This document shows, piece by piece, positions 16,078 to 23,358 of a stretch of DNA of 27,807 bases. The position numbers and the translations under genes are program-made. Positions within the stretch are counted from its first letter, which is position 1; each line of letters starts with the position of its first letter. The stretch comes from CALFCX01 sp964603025 (GTDB lineage Bacteria; Margulisbacteria; WOR-1; JAKLHX01), in assembly GCA_964603025.1 (NCBI GenBank), contig CAZRTO010000012.1, positions 1-27,807 of the forward strand, read 5' to 3'. The notes under the pieces were generated by a model. The model ran no database searches, had not been told where the DNA came from, and was given only the letters and a program-made list of their open reading frames with translations.

Positions 16078-17035
16078 ATTATTTCCTTTGCGTCAAAGAC
16101 CGGGCCGTCCTTGCAGACACGCCTGTTGCCGCTTACTGTTTCGACCACGCATCCGAGACACGCCCCGATGCCGCAGGCCATGTACTCTTCAAGTGAGACC
16201 TGACATGGGACCCCTTTTTCAGCGGCTATCTCGCTTACCGCTTTCATCATGGCTTTTGGACCGCAGGTATAGATCACGCACTTCCCCGGATCGAGGGCCT
16301 CTATATAAGAGGAGTACAGTGCTGAAACGGTGCATTTCTCGCCGCACGAGCCGTCATCGGTGGAGATATACAGTTTTGTGCCTATCTTTGCGAAGTCCTG
16401 GCCGCAAAGAAGAAGATCTTTTGTCGTAGCCCCCATAAAGAAATGTGATGCGATCCCTTTCTTTTTCAGTTCTTCTTCGAGACAGTAAAGGGGGGCGCTT
16501 CCGCACCCGCCGGCTATCAATATGGCCGTCTTATTTTTATCGATGTCAAATCCGTTCCCGAGCGGACCGATGATGTCCAATTCGGCGCCTTTTTGCGTTC
16601 CTGACAGTATTTTTGTGCCTTTTCCGACAATATGGTANNNNNNNNNNNNNNNNNNNNNNNNNNNNNNNNNNNNNNNNNNNNNNNNNNNNNNNNNNNNNNN
16701 NNNNNNNNNNNNNNNNNNNNNNNNNNNNNNNNNNNNNCGGCGCCTTTTTGCGTTCCTGACAGTATTTTTGTGCCTTTTCCGACAATATGGTATATTATCG
16801 TGAACCCGTCATTGTTTATTTTGTGGATGGAAAATGGGCGACGCAGTAGAGGCAGGTCCTGCCTGCCGGCAGGCAGGTCGCGACCTGCCTCTACAGATGA
16901 ATTACAAATCTGTATTTGTACGAATTGGCCCGGTTTGGCGTCCCGGTGAATATTTTTGGATGAAACGGTCAGTCTGTAGTAGTCGGGGGCGATCTTCACG
17001 TTCTCTAGGACAGCGCATTTTTCCTGGTAGATCAT
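16068..17035 (-). CDS. pyrK: dihydroorotate dehydrogenase electron-transfer subunit, with palindromic insert and assembly break
   Basis: The FAD and [2Fe-2S] subunit that links PyrD to NAD. The coding sequence is interrupted by 100 N (16638-16737) flanked by identical 55-bp copies. Removing one copy and the N run leaves exactly 271 codons (270 residues) with KILSGTQKGAELDIIGPLGNG continuous. Visible features are the FAD motif LLRRPFSI, the NAD-binding ILIAGGCGSAPL, and the C-terminal cluster ligands in ACGIGACLGCVV and RVCKDGPVF. Just before LLRRPFSI the sequence VEAGRDLPAGRQDLP is encoded by a 49-bp nested palindrome not expected in the family. ATG 17035 was chosen; TAGAAT ends seven bases before it and no ribosome-binding site is visible. 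Confidence 0.88.
16583..16792. other. unmerged contig overlap: 55-bp duplicate flanking 100 N
   Basis: Positions 16583-16637 and 16738-16792 are identical (55 bp) on either side of N at 16638-16737. Treating them as one sequence restores the pyrK reading frame, so this is a scaffolding artefact and not a biological repeat. Confidence 0.92.
16846..16894. repeat. palindromic element B inside pyrK
   Basis: The outer arms GTAGAGGCAGGTC (16846-16858) and GACCTGCCTCTAC (16882-16894) are perfect 13-bp complements. The centre CCTGCCTGCCGGCAGGCAGG (16858-16877) is a perfect 20-bp palindrome. The element is read in frame in pyrK as about 16 residues. A partial relative, CCTGCCTGCCGGAAGG, lies at 17652-17667. 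Confidence 0.9.
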
Positions 17036-17042
17036 TGGTATA

Positions 17043-17048
17043 ATTCTA
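17043..17048 (-). promoter_or_regulatory. -10 box upstream of pyrK (possible leaderless mRNA)
   Basis: TAGAAT on the minus strand ends seven bases before ATG 17035. No Shine-Dalgarno sequence lies between them, an arrangement like that upstream of miaB. Confidence 0.3.
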
Positions 17049-17063
17049 ACATATCGAAGCAGG

Positions 17064-17168
17064 AAGGCCCATAAAGGCCCGTAAGGGCTTAGAGGGCAGA
17101 AGGCAAAAAAGGTCAAAGCCTTATTAAGCCCTCCGCCTTTTCCCACTTTATGGGCCTTTAAGGGCCTT
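17064..17168. repeat. inverted-repeat element D between pyrK and yjbQ
   Basis: The terminal arms 17064-17086 and 17146-17168 match as inverted repeats at 20 of 23 positions. Each arm is itself a tandem of a 10-base unit (AAGGCCCATA/AAGGCCCGTA on the left, TTTATGGGCC/TTTAAGGGCC on the right). A second nested pair, AGGGCTTA (17084-17091) and TAAGCCCT (17125-17132), lies inside. It fills most of the divergent intergenic region but leaves the yjbQ ribosome-binding site free. Confidence 0.75.
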
Positions 17169-17189
17169 AGAACTTAGGGAGGTCAGCAT

Positions 17190-17603
17190 ATGAAAACCCA
17201 CACCGACTACATAACCGTAAATACCAAGAAAGAAAAAGAGATCCTGAATATTACACCGCAGGTTGAGGATATCGTCGCAAAGTCCGGGGTGAAAGACGGC
17301 ATGGCACTGGTATCGGCGATGCACATAACCGCGTCGGTCTTTGTGAACGACGAGGAACCGGGGATAAAGCAGGACCTCCTCGAATGGGCTGAGAACGTCG
17401 CGCCTGACCGCCCGGATTACAGGCATCATCAGACCGGGGAGTCAAACGGCGACGCGCATTTAAAATCTTTGTTGTTTAATCACGAAATAATTGTGCCTAT
17501 CACAGGCGGCCGGTTAGATTTTGGCCCCTGGCAGCAGATATTCTACGGCGAATGGGACGGCCGGCGCAATAAACGGATTATTGTCAAGGTGATGGGGGTT
17601 TAG
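17190..17603 (+). CDS. YjbQ/UPF0047 family protein
   Basis: A 137-residue protein matching the whole YjbQ family. Visible are the HITASVFVNDEEPGI block, DRPDYRHHQTGESNGDAHLKSLL with its conserved His residues and Asp, GGRLDFGPWQQIFYGEWDG, and the final strand RIIVKVMGV. Members are annotated as secondary thiamine-phosphate synthase enzymes from weak complementation activity; the physiological role is uncertain. AGGGAGG (17176-17182) lies seven bases before the ATG. It is divergent from pyrK across element D. Confidence 0.88.
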   Translation: MKTHTDYITVNTKKEKEILNITPQVEDIVAKSGVKDGMALVSAMHITASVFVNDEEPGIKQDLLEWAENVAPDRPDYRHHQTGESNGDAHLKSLLFNHEIIVPITGGRLDFGPWQQIFYGEWDGRRNKRIIVKVMGV

Positions 17604-17604
17604 T

Positions 17605-17737
17605 AATTAACAATTTCCAAATGAACAATTAACAACGAGGTATTTGCGAGCCCTGCCTGCCGGAAGGTTAGCTTCACTCAGAATAGATATTAAGTGTGCG
17701 TAAGCACACTCTGTTGTTAATTGGGAAATTGTTAATT
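17605..17737. repeat. MITE-like inverted-repeat element E
   Basis: A 133-bp element with AT-rich terminal inverted repeats. AATTAACAATTTCC (17605-17618) pairs with GGAAATTGTTAATT (17724-17737), and CAATTAACAAC (17626-17636) pairs with GTTGTTAATTG (17713-17723). A central hairpin has the arms AGTGTGC (17693-17699) and GCACACT (17704-17710) with a GTAA loop. A partial copy of element B lies inside (17652-17667). No open frame of note is present. It starts two bases after the yjbQ stop codon. Confidence 0.7.
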
Positions 17738-17797
17738 GTTTAGCCCTTCATTTTCTGAAATCCACCCCCAAAAATGACGATATATAAACAGAGGAGA

Positions 17798-17815
17798 TGC
17801 AATATAAAAATTGCA
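17798..17815 (+). promoter_or_regulatory. small hairpin before the lysozyme-like gene
   Basis: TGCAAT and ATTGCA form a six-pair stem with loop ATAAAA, between a GAGGAG (17791-17796) and the ATG at 17831. If folded, it would shorten the distance from this GAGGAG to the start codon. This is speculative. Confidence 0.25.
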
Positions 17816-17830
17816 TAGTTAAGCCAAAAA

Positions 17831-18349
17831 ATGAAAAGATTTGATCCCAAAAAGATGATATTTACGTTAATCGCGCTATTGCTCATTATGTCCGGCACCA
17901 CAGTGTCCGGCGACCTGCGGTCCGAGAAGCTGAGGGCATTCCTGTATAGGTACCCCGGAACCCCTTTGATCCACCATATAGACGAGATACTGTACTGTGC
18001 GGACAAGTTTGACCTGGACTGGAGACTTTATGTGGCAATAGCCGGAGCCGAGAGTACTTTTGGGTTAAGATATCCCAAGCATACCAACAATCTGACAGGC
18101 TTTAACAGCTGCAATACCAGCTTCAGATCCATCAATGAGAATATTTACAGAACACACGAGGTCATAGCCACCTCAAAACACTACGCTAAATACCGCCGCA
18201 CACGGGATCTAAAAGACCTTGTATACGTTTATAAAGGCGTGCCCCCCTACGACCATTACATCAGTACCGTCAAGTTCGTGTTTTGGAAGGTAAAGGACCG
18301 GGATATTTTTGAGACCTCACCGGGGAGGACGTTAGTCGCCTCTAGATGA
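17831..18349 (+). CDS. secreted lysozyme-like (lytic transglycosylase-type) protein
   Basis: A 172-residue protein with a Sec signal peptide (basic MKRFDPKK, hydrophobic FTLIALLLIMSG, likely cleavage near residue 26). The mature part contains DWRLYVAIAGAESTFGLRYP. The Glu at residue 74 in A-x-x-G-A-E-S-x-F-G is placed like the catalytic Glu of SLT/goose-type lysozyme folds. Later residues (HEVIATSKHYAKY) are compatible with the helical rest of such a domain. It would act on peptidoglycan in the periplasm. Similarity outside the Glu motif is weak, so the call is tentative. It sits alone, and its 3' end faces the convergent lipid kinase gene, whose stop codon is four bases away. Confidence 0.6.
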   Translation: MKRFDPKKMIFTLIALLLIMSGTTVSGDLRSEKLRAFLYRYPGTPLIHHIDEILYCADKFDLDWRLYVAIAGAESTFGLRYPKHTNNLTGFNSCNTSFRSINENIYRTHEVIATSKHYAKYRRTRDLKDLVYVYKGVPPYDHYISTVKFVFWKVKDRDIFETSPGRTLVASR

Positions 18350-18352
18350 CGG

Positions 18353-19434
18353 TTACAAAAGGAACTTTATCTCTTTTTCGTGGATCCTGAACTCCGCGTC
18401 GATGAGTCCCACGNNNNNNNNNNNNNNNNNNNNNNNNNNNNNNNNNNNNNNNNNNNNNNNNNNNNNNNNNNNNNNNNNNNNNNNNNNNNNNNNNNNNNNN
18501 NNNNNNNNNNNNNAAGGAACTTTATCTCTTTTTCGTGGATCCTGAACTCCGCGTCGATGAGTCCCACGGGTTCGCCGTCCATTTCAAGGAATACTTTTTC
18601 TTCGCTCTGCACGGACAGTGTTTTGCACCTTGCCGAGATGATCTTGGGGTTTGACAGATGGTTCCCGCTGTATATGGTCCCAATATCCCTCATTATCTCT
18701 CTTCTGTTCATTTCCTTTGCGACTATAACATCAAAATAGCCGTCGTCGATTATGGCTTTTGGAGCGATCATCATGCTGCCGCCGAAATACTTCCCGTTGG
18801 AAACGGTCGTGATCAGCGTCCGCCCCTCAAAAAGGTCCTTTCCATCGGCTTTTATCCGGACGGCGTGGTTCTTGAGAAAGCAGAGCGAGCGCAATACCCC
18901 AGCGAAGAAGGACGCCTTTCCTCCGAGGAGCTTTTTTGACCGGTTGACCAGTTCCGCGACATTCGCGCCAAAGCCTACGCTCGATTCATTTATGAACCTG
19001 CGGGTCTGCTTTGATCCGTCGCCGCACTGAAAATTGACTTCCCCCACATCTATCGGCGCCGGCACCGCGTTCAATATCCTTTGCAGCTGCGTTTGCACGG
19101 AAAGTCTCTCTATTCCCAGGCTCCTGGCAAAATCCTCGCCAGTGCCGCTGGGAAAATATCCAAGGCAGGGTTCTTTGCCGAAAATGCGCTTGCCCTCAAA
19201 AATACCGTTGACGACCTCATTCAATGTTCCGTCCCCGCCGACGGCAATGACCTTTGTATGGCCTTCTTTTACGGCGGCTGCAGCTATTTGGGTAGCTTCT
19301 CCCCTGACATTGGTGAGGATGGAGTCAAAATCGGCACCATCGTTCTCGAGCAGCGATCTGATATGCCGCCAAACAGCGCCTGTCTTGCCTCCCGCCGAAG
19401 CGGGATTTACGATAAAGAAGAGTTCTTTTGTCAT
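18353..19434 (-). CDS. diacylglycerol/lipid kinase family protein (assembly break near 3' end)
   Basis: It contains the DAGK catalytic signatures: an N-terminal phosphate-binding strand with FIVNPASAGGKTG, the nucleotide motif VIAVGGDGTLNEVVNG (GGDGT at 66-70) and GYFPSGTGEDFARSLGI. The C-terminal half is the beta-sandwich domain seen in YegS/DgkB proteins. It probably phosphorylates diacylglycerol or a related lipid at the inner membrane. The last codons are interrupted by 100 N (18414-18513) between identical 55-bp copies. After collapsing, the gene is exactly 309 codons, ending KEIKFLL with TAA at 18353-18355. A TATAAT on the minus strand (19453-19458) lies 18 bases before its ATG. It is divergent from carB. 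Confidence 0.88.
18359..18568. other. unmerged contig overlap: 55-bp duplicate flanking 100 N
   Basis: Positions 18359-18413 and 18514-18568 are identical (55 bp) around N at 18414-18513. Collapsing them restores the lipid kinase stop codon. The overlap length equals that at 16583-16792, pointing to one assembly parameter. Confidence 0.92.
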
Positions 19435-19468
19435 TTCGTCCAGTCAACGCAAATTATAGCATTTGTAT

Positions 19469-19474
19469 TATAAT
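19469..19474 (+). promoter_or_regulatory. -10 box for carB
   Basis: TATAAT on the + strand, 34 bases before the carB ATG, with a minus-strand TATAAT at 19453-19458 for the divergent lipid kinase. No convincing -35 is seen. AGGAGT follows before the carB start. Confidence 0.35.
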
Positions 19475-19508
19475 TGGGATTAACAATCCGGGTGAATAGG
19501 AGTAAAAA

Positions 19509-22500
19509 ATGCCTAAGAGAACCGACATCAAAAAAGTGCTCGTGATCGGGTCAGGCCCCATAGTGATAGGCCAGGCGTGCGAGTTCGATTATTCCGGCAC
19601 CCAGGCCTGCAGGGCTCTCAAAGAGGAAGGGTACAAGGTCGTGCTTGTGAACTCCAATCCCGCGACGATAATGACCGATCCTCAGACGGCCGACAGCACA
19701 TACATAGAACCGCTTGATGTTACCCATGTCGAGAAGATCATAGAAAAAGAAAGACCGGACGCTCTTCTTCCCAACCTGGGAGGACAGACCGGCCTTAATC
19801 TTTCGGCGGAGCTCAGCCGGGCCGGAATACTGGCAAAGTACGGTGTGGAGCTTATAGGCGTAAAGGTAGACGCTATAGAGAGGGGAGAGGACCGCAAGGC
19901 TTTTAAGGAGGAGATGAAAAAGCTCGGAATAGATATGCCCAGAAGCGAGCTTGCATACAGCGTTGAAGAGGCAGAAAAGATCGCTGAAAAAATGGGATAT
20001 CCGGTGATCGTTCGCCCTGCTTATACAATGGGAGGAGTCGGGGGAGGTGCGGTTTACAATCTGGACGAACTGCGCACGATCGTATCCAGGGGCCTCTCTG
20101 CCAGTCTTATCGGGCAGGTCCTGATCGAAGAATCCGTTCTCGGCTGGGAAGAGCTGGAGCTTGAGGTTGTCAGGGATTCAAAAGGCAAAAAGATCACGGT
20201 GTGTTTCATCGAGAACGTGGACCCTATGGGCGTACACACGGGGGACAGTTTTTGCGTTGCCCCGATGCTAACCGTCGCTCCCGATGTCCAGAGGAAACTG
20301 CAGGATATGTCATACAAGATCGTTGACGCTATCGAGGTGCTCGGAGGATGTAACGTTCAATTCGGGCGGGACCCAAGATCCGGAAGGATAGTCATTATCG
20401 AAATAAATCCCAGAACTTCGAGGTCTTCGGCGCTGGCTTCAAAAGCCACCGGCTTCCCTATAGCACGCATCTCCACCAAGCTGGCTGTCGGCATCACGCT
20501 GGATGAGATCCCTTACTGGAAAGAGGGGACGCTGGACAAGTACAGGCCAGGCGGAGACTATGTGGTCGTGAAATTCGCACGCTGGGCTTTTGAAAAATTC
20601 CCGCAGGTCGAGGACAAGCTCGGCACGCAAATGCTGGCCGTGGGAGAGGTCATGAGCATCGGCAGGGACTTTAAAGAGGCATTCCAGAAGGCTATACGTT
20701 CGCTGGAGATAAAAAGGTTCGGTCTCGGCGGCATCAAGAAATTTACCGAAATGGACCTGCCCACGCTCAAAATGAAGCTGGCGGCGCCTTCAAGCGAACG
20801 TATATTCATTATGTACGAGGCTCTCTGCAAGGGCATGTCTGTTGCTGAACTGCGCAAGCTGACAAGAATATCCGAATGGTTCATATCTCAGATGAAAGAG
20901 ATCTGTGATGAAGAGAGAGCCCTCAGGCAGCTTCGCGGGGCTGATATCCCGGACAGGACCCTGCGCAGTGCCAAGGAAAGCGGGTTCTCTGACAGGTATA
21001 TAGCCCAGCTGACAGGAGAAAAAGAATCAGGGATAAGGCAAAAGCGCGTCAGCGCCGGGATATTTCCCGGGTTTAAAGCCGTTCCTGTAAGCGGAGCCAG
21101 CGGTGCGTATTATTATTCCACTTATACCGCCAAAGATGATCTGGATGTATCAAAAGCCAGAAAAATAATGATACTCGGCGGAGGGCCAAACAGGATAGGG
21201 CAGGGAATAGAGTTTGATTATACCTGTGTCCACGCTGCTTTTGCGCTTAAAGAGGCCGGGGTAGAATCGATCATGGTAAATTGTAATCCGGAGACAGTTT
21301 CCACGGATTATGACACGTCCGACAGGCTGTATTTTGAACCTCTGACCGTAGAAGACGTGCTGAACATATATGAAAAGGAAAAGCCAGAAGGAGTTATAGT
21401 ACAGTTCGGGGGACAGACACCGTTGAATATAGCTGAAGAGCTGTCCAAAGCCGGGGTCAGGATCCTTGGCACGTCTTCCGAGAGCATAGCTCTTGCCGAA
21501 GACAGGCAAAAATTCAAGGATATAGTCGAGTCCATTGGGATCCCACAGCCGGAAAGCGGCGCTGCGGTGACCGTGGGGGAGGCGCTGGCAATAGGAGCGA
21601 AGATCGGATATCCTCTGATGGTCAGGCCTTCCTTTGTGCTGGGCGGTCGCGGCATGCAGATAGTGTACGACGAGAGGATGCTCAGGGATTACGCCGAGAA
21701 CGCCGTGGAGATATCACCAGAATACCCCATGCTGATAGACAAATTCCTGGAACAGGCCGTGGAAGTGGAAGTTGACGCAGTCTCGGACGGGGAGGACATA
21801 CTGGTGCCGTCGATAATGGAGCACATAGAGCTTGCAGGCATACATTCGGGGGACAGCGCCTGCGTCATCCCTCCTAGAAATATTTCAAAAGAGCACATAG
21901 GCATCATAAAAGACTACACGCGCAAGCTCGCAAAAGCGCTCAAAGTGGTGGGTCTGATGAACGTGCAATATGCCATAGCAGGAGGCAAGGTCTATATCCT
22001 TGAAGCCAACCCCAGAGCATCCAGGACCGTTCCTCTGGTCAGCAAGGTCATGAACGTCTCTATGGCCAATATCGCGACAATGGTATTGATGGGCAAAAAA
22101 TTGAAGGATATGAAGATCGTGGAAGATAAGAAGATAGGTCATTTCGGCGTCAAAGAGGCGGTTTTTCCATTTAATTCATATCACGGCACCGATCCGGTGC
22201 TGGGACCTGAAATGAGGTCTACCGGCGAGGTGCTCGGGATAGCGGATTCGTTCGGTAAGGCTTTTTACAAATCACAGGAAGCGGCCGGCGGCCGTTTGCC
22301 GGAAAAAGGCGCGGTGTTCATCTCCGTAAAAGACAGGGAAAAACAGTATATCCTGGAACCGGCGAAAAAACTCCGGGAAATGGGCTTTACCATAGTATCC
22401 ACAAAAGGCACCAAAAAATTCCTGGAAGAGAACGGCGTCCAAGCGGTAGGAACGCTCAAGATGCACGAAGGCCGCCCGAACATAGCGGATGAGATAAGCA

Positions 22501-22733
22501 GTCAGAAGATCAATATGGTGATCAATACTCCTGTTGGCAGGGAAGGCAGCCATGATGACAGCTATATAAGGAAGACCGCGATCAAGTTCAAGGTCCCTTA
22601 TATCACCACCATAGCCGCGGCAAATGCGGCCGTTGAGGGAATAGCTTCTATGAGGGCTGCCGGAGTCGAGATAAAGTCGCTACAGGATTATCACGGGGCC
22701 TCACCCAAGGGAAAACGCGCAGCGTTGGGGTGA
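19509..22733 (+). CDS. carB: carbamoyl-phosphate synthase large subunit
   Basis: A 1074-residue protein of normal length (about 1070). It makes carbamoyl phosphate from bicarbonate, ATP and ammonia delivered by CarA, for pyrimidine and arginine synthesis. The two homologous halves each begin with a Rossmann-like motif (VLVIGSGPIVIGQACEFDYS and IMILGGGPNRIGQGIEFDYT) and carry an ATP-grasp domain (RPAYTMGGVGGGAVYN and RPSFVLGGRGMQIVYD). A C-terminal MGS-like allosteric domain covers about 940-1060. The last residues, GASPKGKRAALG, and the stop codon lie within palindromic element A copy 3, so the C-terminal tail appears to be repeat-derived. CarA is not in this window. AGGAGT precedes the ATG. 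Confidence 0.97.
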   Translation: MPKRTDIKKVLVIGSGPIVIGQACEFDYSGTQACRALKEEGYKVVLVNSNPATIMTDPQTADSTYIEPLDVTHVEKIIEKERPDALLPNLGGQTGLNLSAELSRAGILAKYGVELIGVKVDAIERGEDRKAFKEEMKKLGIDMPRSELAYSVEEAEKIAEKMGYPVIVRPAYTMGGVGGGAVYNLDELRTIVSRGLSASLIGQVLIEESVLGWEELELEVVRDSKGKKITVCFIENVDPMGVHTGDSFCVAPMLTVAPDVQRKLQDMSYKIVDAIEVLGGCNVQFGRDPRSGRIVIIEINPRTSRSSALASKATGFPIARISTKLAVGITLDEIPYWKEGTLDKYRPGGDYVVVKFARWAFEKFPQVEDKLGTQMLAVGEVMSIGRDFKEAFQKAIRSLEIKRFGLGGIKKFTEMDLPTLKMKLAAPSSERIFIMYEALCKGMSVAELRKLTRISEWFISQMKEICDEERALRQLRGADIPDRTLRSAKESGFSDRYIAQLTGEKESGIRQKRVSAGIFPGFKAVPVSGASGAYYYSTYTAKDDLDVSKARKIMILGGGPNRIGQGIEFDYTCVHAAFALKEAGVESIMVNCNPETVSTDYDTSDRLYFEPLTVEDVLNIYEKEKPEGVIVQFGGQTPLNIAEELSKAGVRILGTSSESIALAEDRQKFKDIVESIGIPQPESGAAVTVGEALAIGAKIGYPLMVRPSFVLGGRGMQIVYDERMLRDYAENAVEISPEYPMLIDKFLEQAVEVEVDAVSDGEDILVPSIMEHIELAGIHSGDSACVIPPRNISKEHIGIIKDYTRKLAKALKVVGLMNVQYAIAGGKVYILEANPRASRTVPLVSKVMNVSMANIATMVLMGKKLKDMKIVEDKKIGHFGVKEAVFPFNSYHGTDPVLGPEMRSTGEVLGIADSFGKAFYKSQEAAGGRLPEKGAVFISVKDREKQYILEPAKKLREMGFTIVSTKGTKKFLEENGVQAVGTLKMHEGRPNIADEISSQKINMVINTPVGREGSHDDSYIRKTAIKFKVPYITTIAAANAAVEGIASMRAAGVEIKSLQDYHGASPKGKRAALG

Positions 22734-22735
22734 GG
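22699..22735 (+). repeat. palindromic element A, copy 3 (lacks inner hairpin), at carB end
   Basis: CCTCACCCAA (22699-22708) and TTGGGGTGAGG (22726-22735) are inverted arms with one extra G. The spacer AAAACGCGCAGCG matches the right spacer of copy 2 (AAAGCGCGCAGCG), but the inner CCCCTCTCCAC/GTGGAGAGGGG hairpin is missing. It looks like an internally deleted copy. Its right arm holds the carB TGA and the GAGG used by the next gene. Confidence 0.75.
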
Positions 22736-22740
22736 TGTTT

Positions 22741-23358
22741 ATGAAATACATTATTTTCAATAAGCCTTATGGAGTGCTTTGCCAGTTCACGGATGCTGCC
22801 GGAAGGCCAGCTCTCAAGGACTATATTGATATCCCGGACATATATTCGATCGGGCGGCTTGATATGGACAGCGAGGGTCTTTTGCTCCTCACTGACGACG
22901 GGAAGCTAAACAGGCAGATGTCCGATCCCTCCTCAAAAGTCTATAAGACATATCTTGTCCAGGTAGAGGGTATTCCAGATGATGAGGCGATCGGGAGTCT
23001 TGCGAGAGGGGTTGTTATCCAGGGGAAGAAGACGTTGCCCGCCAAAGTAAAACAATTGACCAAAGAGCCTCAATTATGGCCGCGGCCAAAGCCTGTCCGC
23101 TTCAGAAAGAACGTCCCGACATCCTGGCTTGAAATCAAGATATGCGAAGGCCGCAATCACCAGGTAAAAAAGATGACCGCTGCCGTAGGGCATCCCTGCC
23201 TCAGGCTGGTTCGTACGGCTATCGGGAGCGTTGTTCTGGATTGTCTTAAACCGGGAGAGCATAGAATCATCAAGAAACCAAACCTCACCCCGGCCTTCGG
23301 TCACCCCTCTCCACTTGCGTGGAGAGGGGAAAGCGCGCAGCGCAGGGGTGAGGCCTAG
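22741..23358 (+). CDS. rluE: RluE-like 23S rRNA pseudouridine synthase (RsuA family)
   Basis: A 205-residue enzyme of the RsuA/RluB/RluE family without an S4 domain. Visible are YIIFNKPYGVLCQFTD, the catalytic-Asp motif GRLDMDSEGLLLLTDDG, KTYLVQVEG, and RFRKNVPTSWLEIKICEGRNHQVKKMTAAVGHPCLRLVR. The last block and the WPRPKPVRFRK segment point to RluE, which modifies U2457 of E. coli 23S rRNA. ATG 22741 was chosen over the GTG six bases upstream because GAGG ends five bases before it. The C-terminal residues after KKPN (LTPAFGHPSPLAWRGESAQR and a few more) are encoded by palindromic element A copy 2 and are probably not part of the enzyme fold. The stop shares CTAG with the convergent pyrophosphatase gene. 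Confidence 0.85.
   Translation: MKYIIFNKPYGVLCQFTDAAGRPALKDYIDIPDIYSIGRLDMDSEGLLLLTDDGKLNRQMSDPSSKVYKTYLVQVEGIPDDEAIGSLARGVVIQGKKTLPAKVKQLTKEPQLWPRPKPVRFRKNVPTSWLEIKICEGRNHQVKKMTAAVGHPCLRLVRTAIGSVVLDCLKPGEHRIIKKPNLTPAFGHPSPLAWRGESAQRRGEA
23283..23353 (+). repeat. palindromic element A, copy 2, at the rluE 3' end
   Basis: The outer arms CCTCACCCC (23283-23291) and GGGGTGAGG (23345-23353) enclose a perfect inner stem, CCCCTCTCCAC (23304-23314) and GTGGAGAGGGG (23319-23329), with loop TTGC. The inner arms are identical to those of copy 1 in miaB, while the loop and left spacer differ. Confidence 0.88.

Noticed and set aside
16583..16792. 55-bp direct repeats flanking a gap, resembling transposon target duplication
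   Set aside because: The copies abut 100 N on both sides, recur with the same 55-bp length at 18359-18568, and collapsing them restores a coding frame. They are assembly artefacts.
17036..17146. N-terminal extension of PyrK encoded by element D
   Set aside because: The extra residues do not resemble PyrK, and the family N-terminus starts at the MIYQEK segment at 17035.
10201..23353. CRISPR array from the repeated GC-rich units
   Set aside because: The copies are isolated, internally palindromic and kilobases apart, without regular spacers or cas genes.
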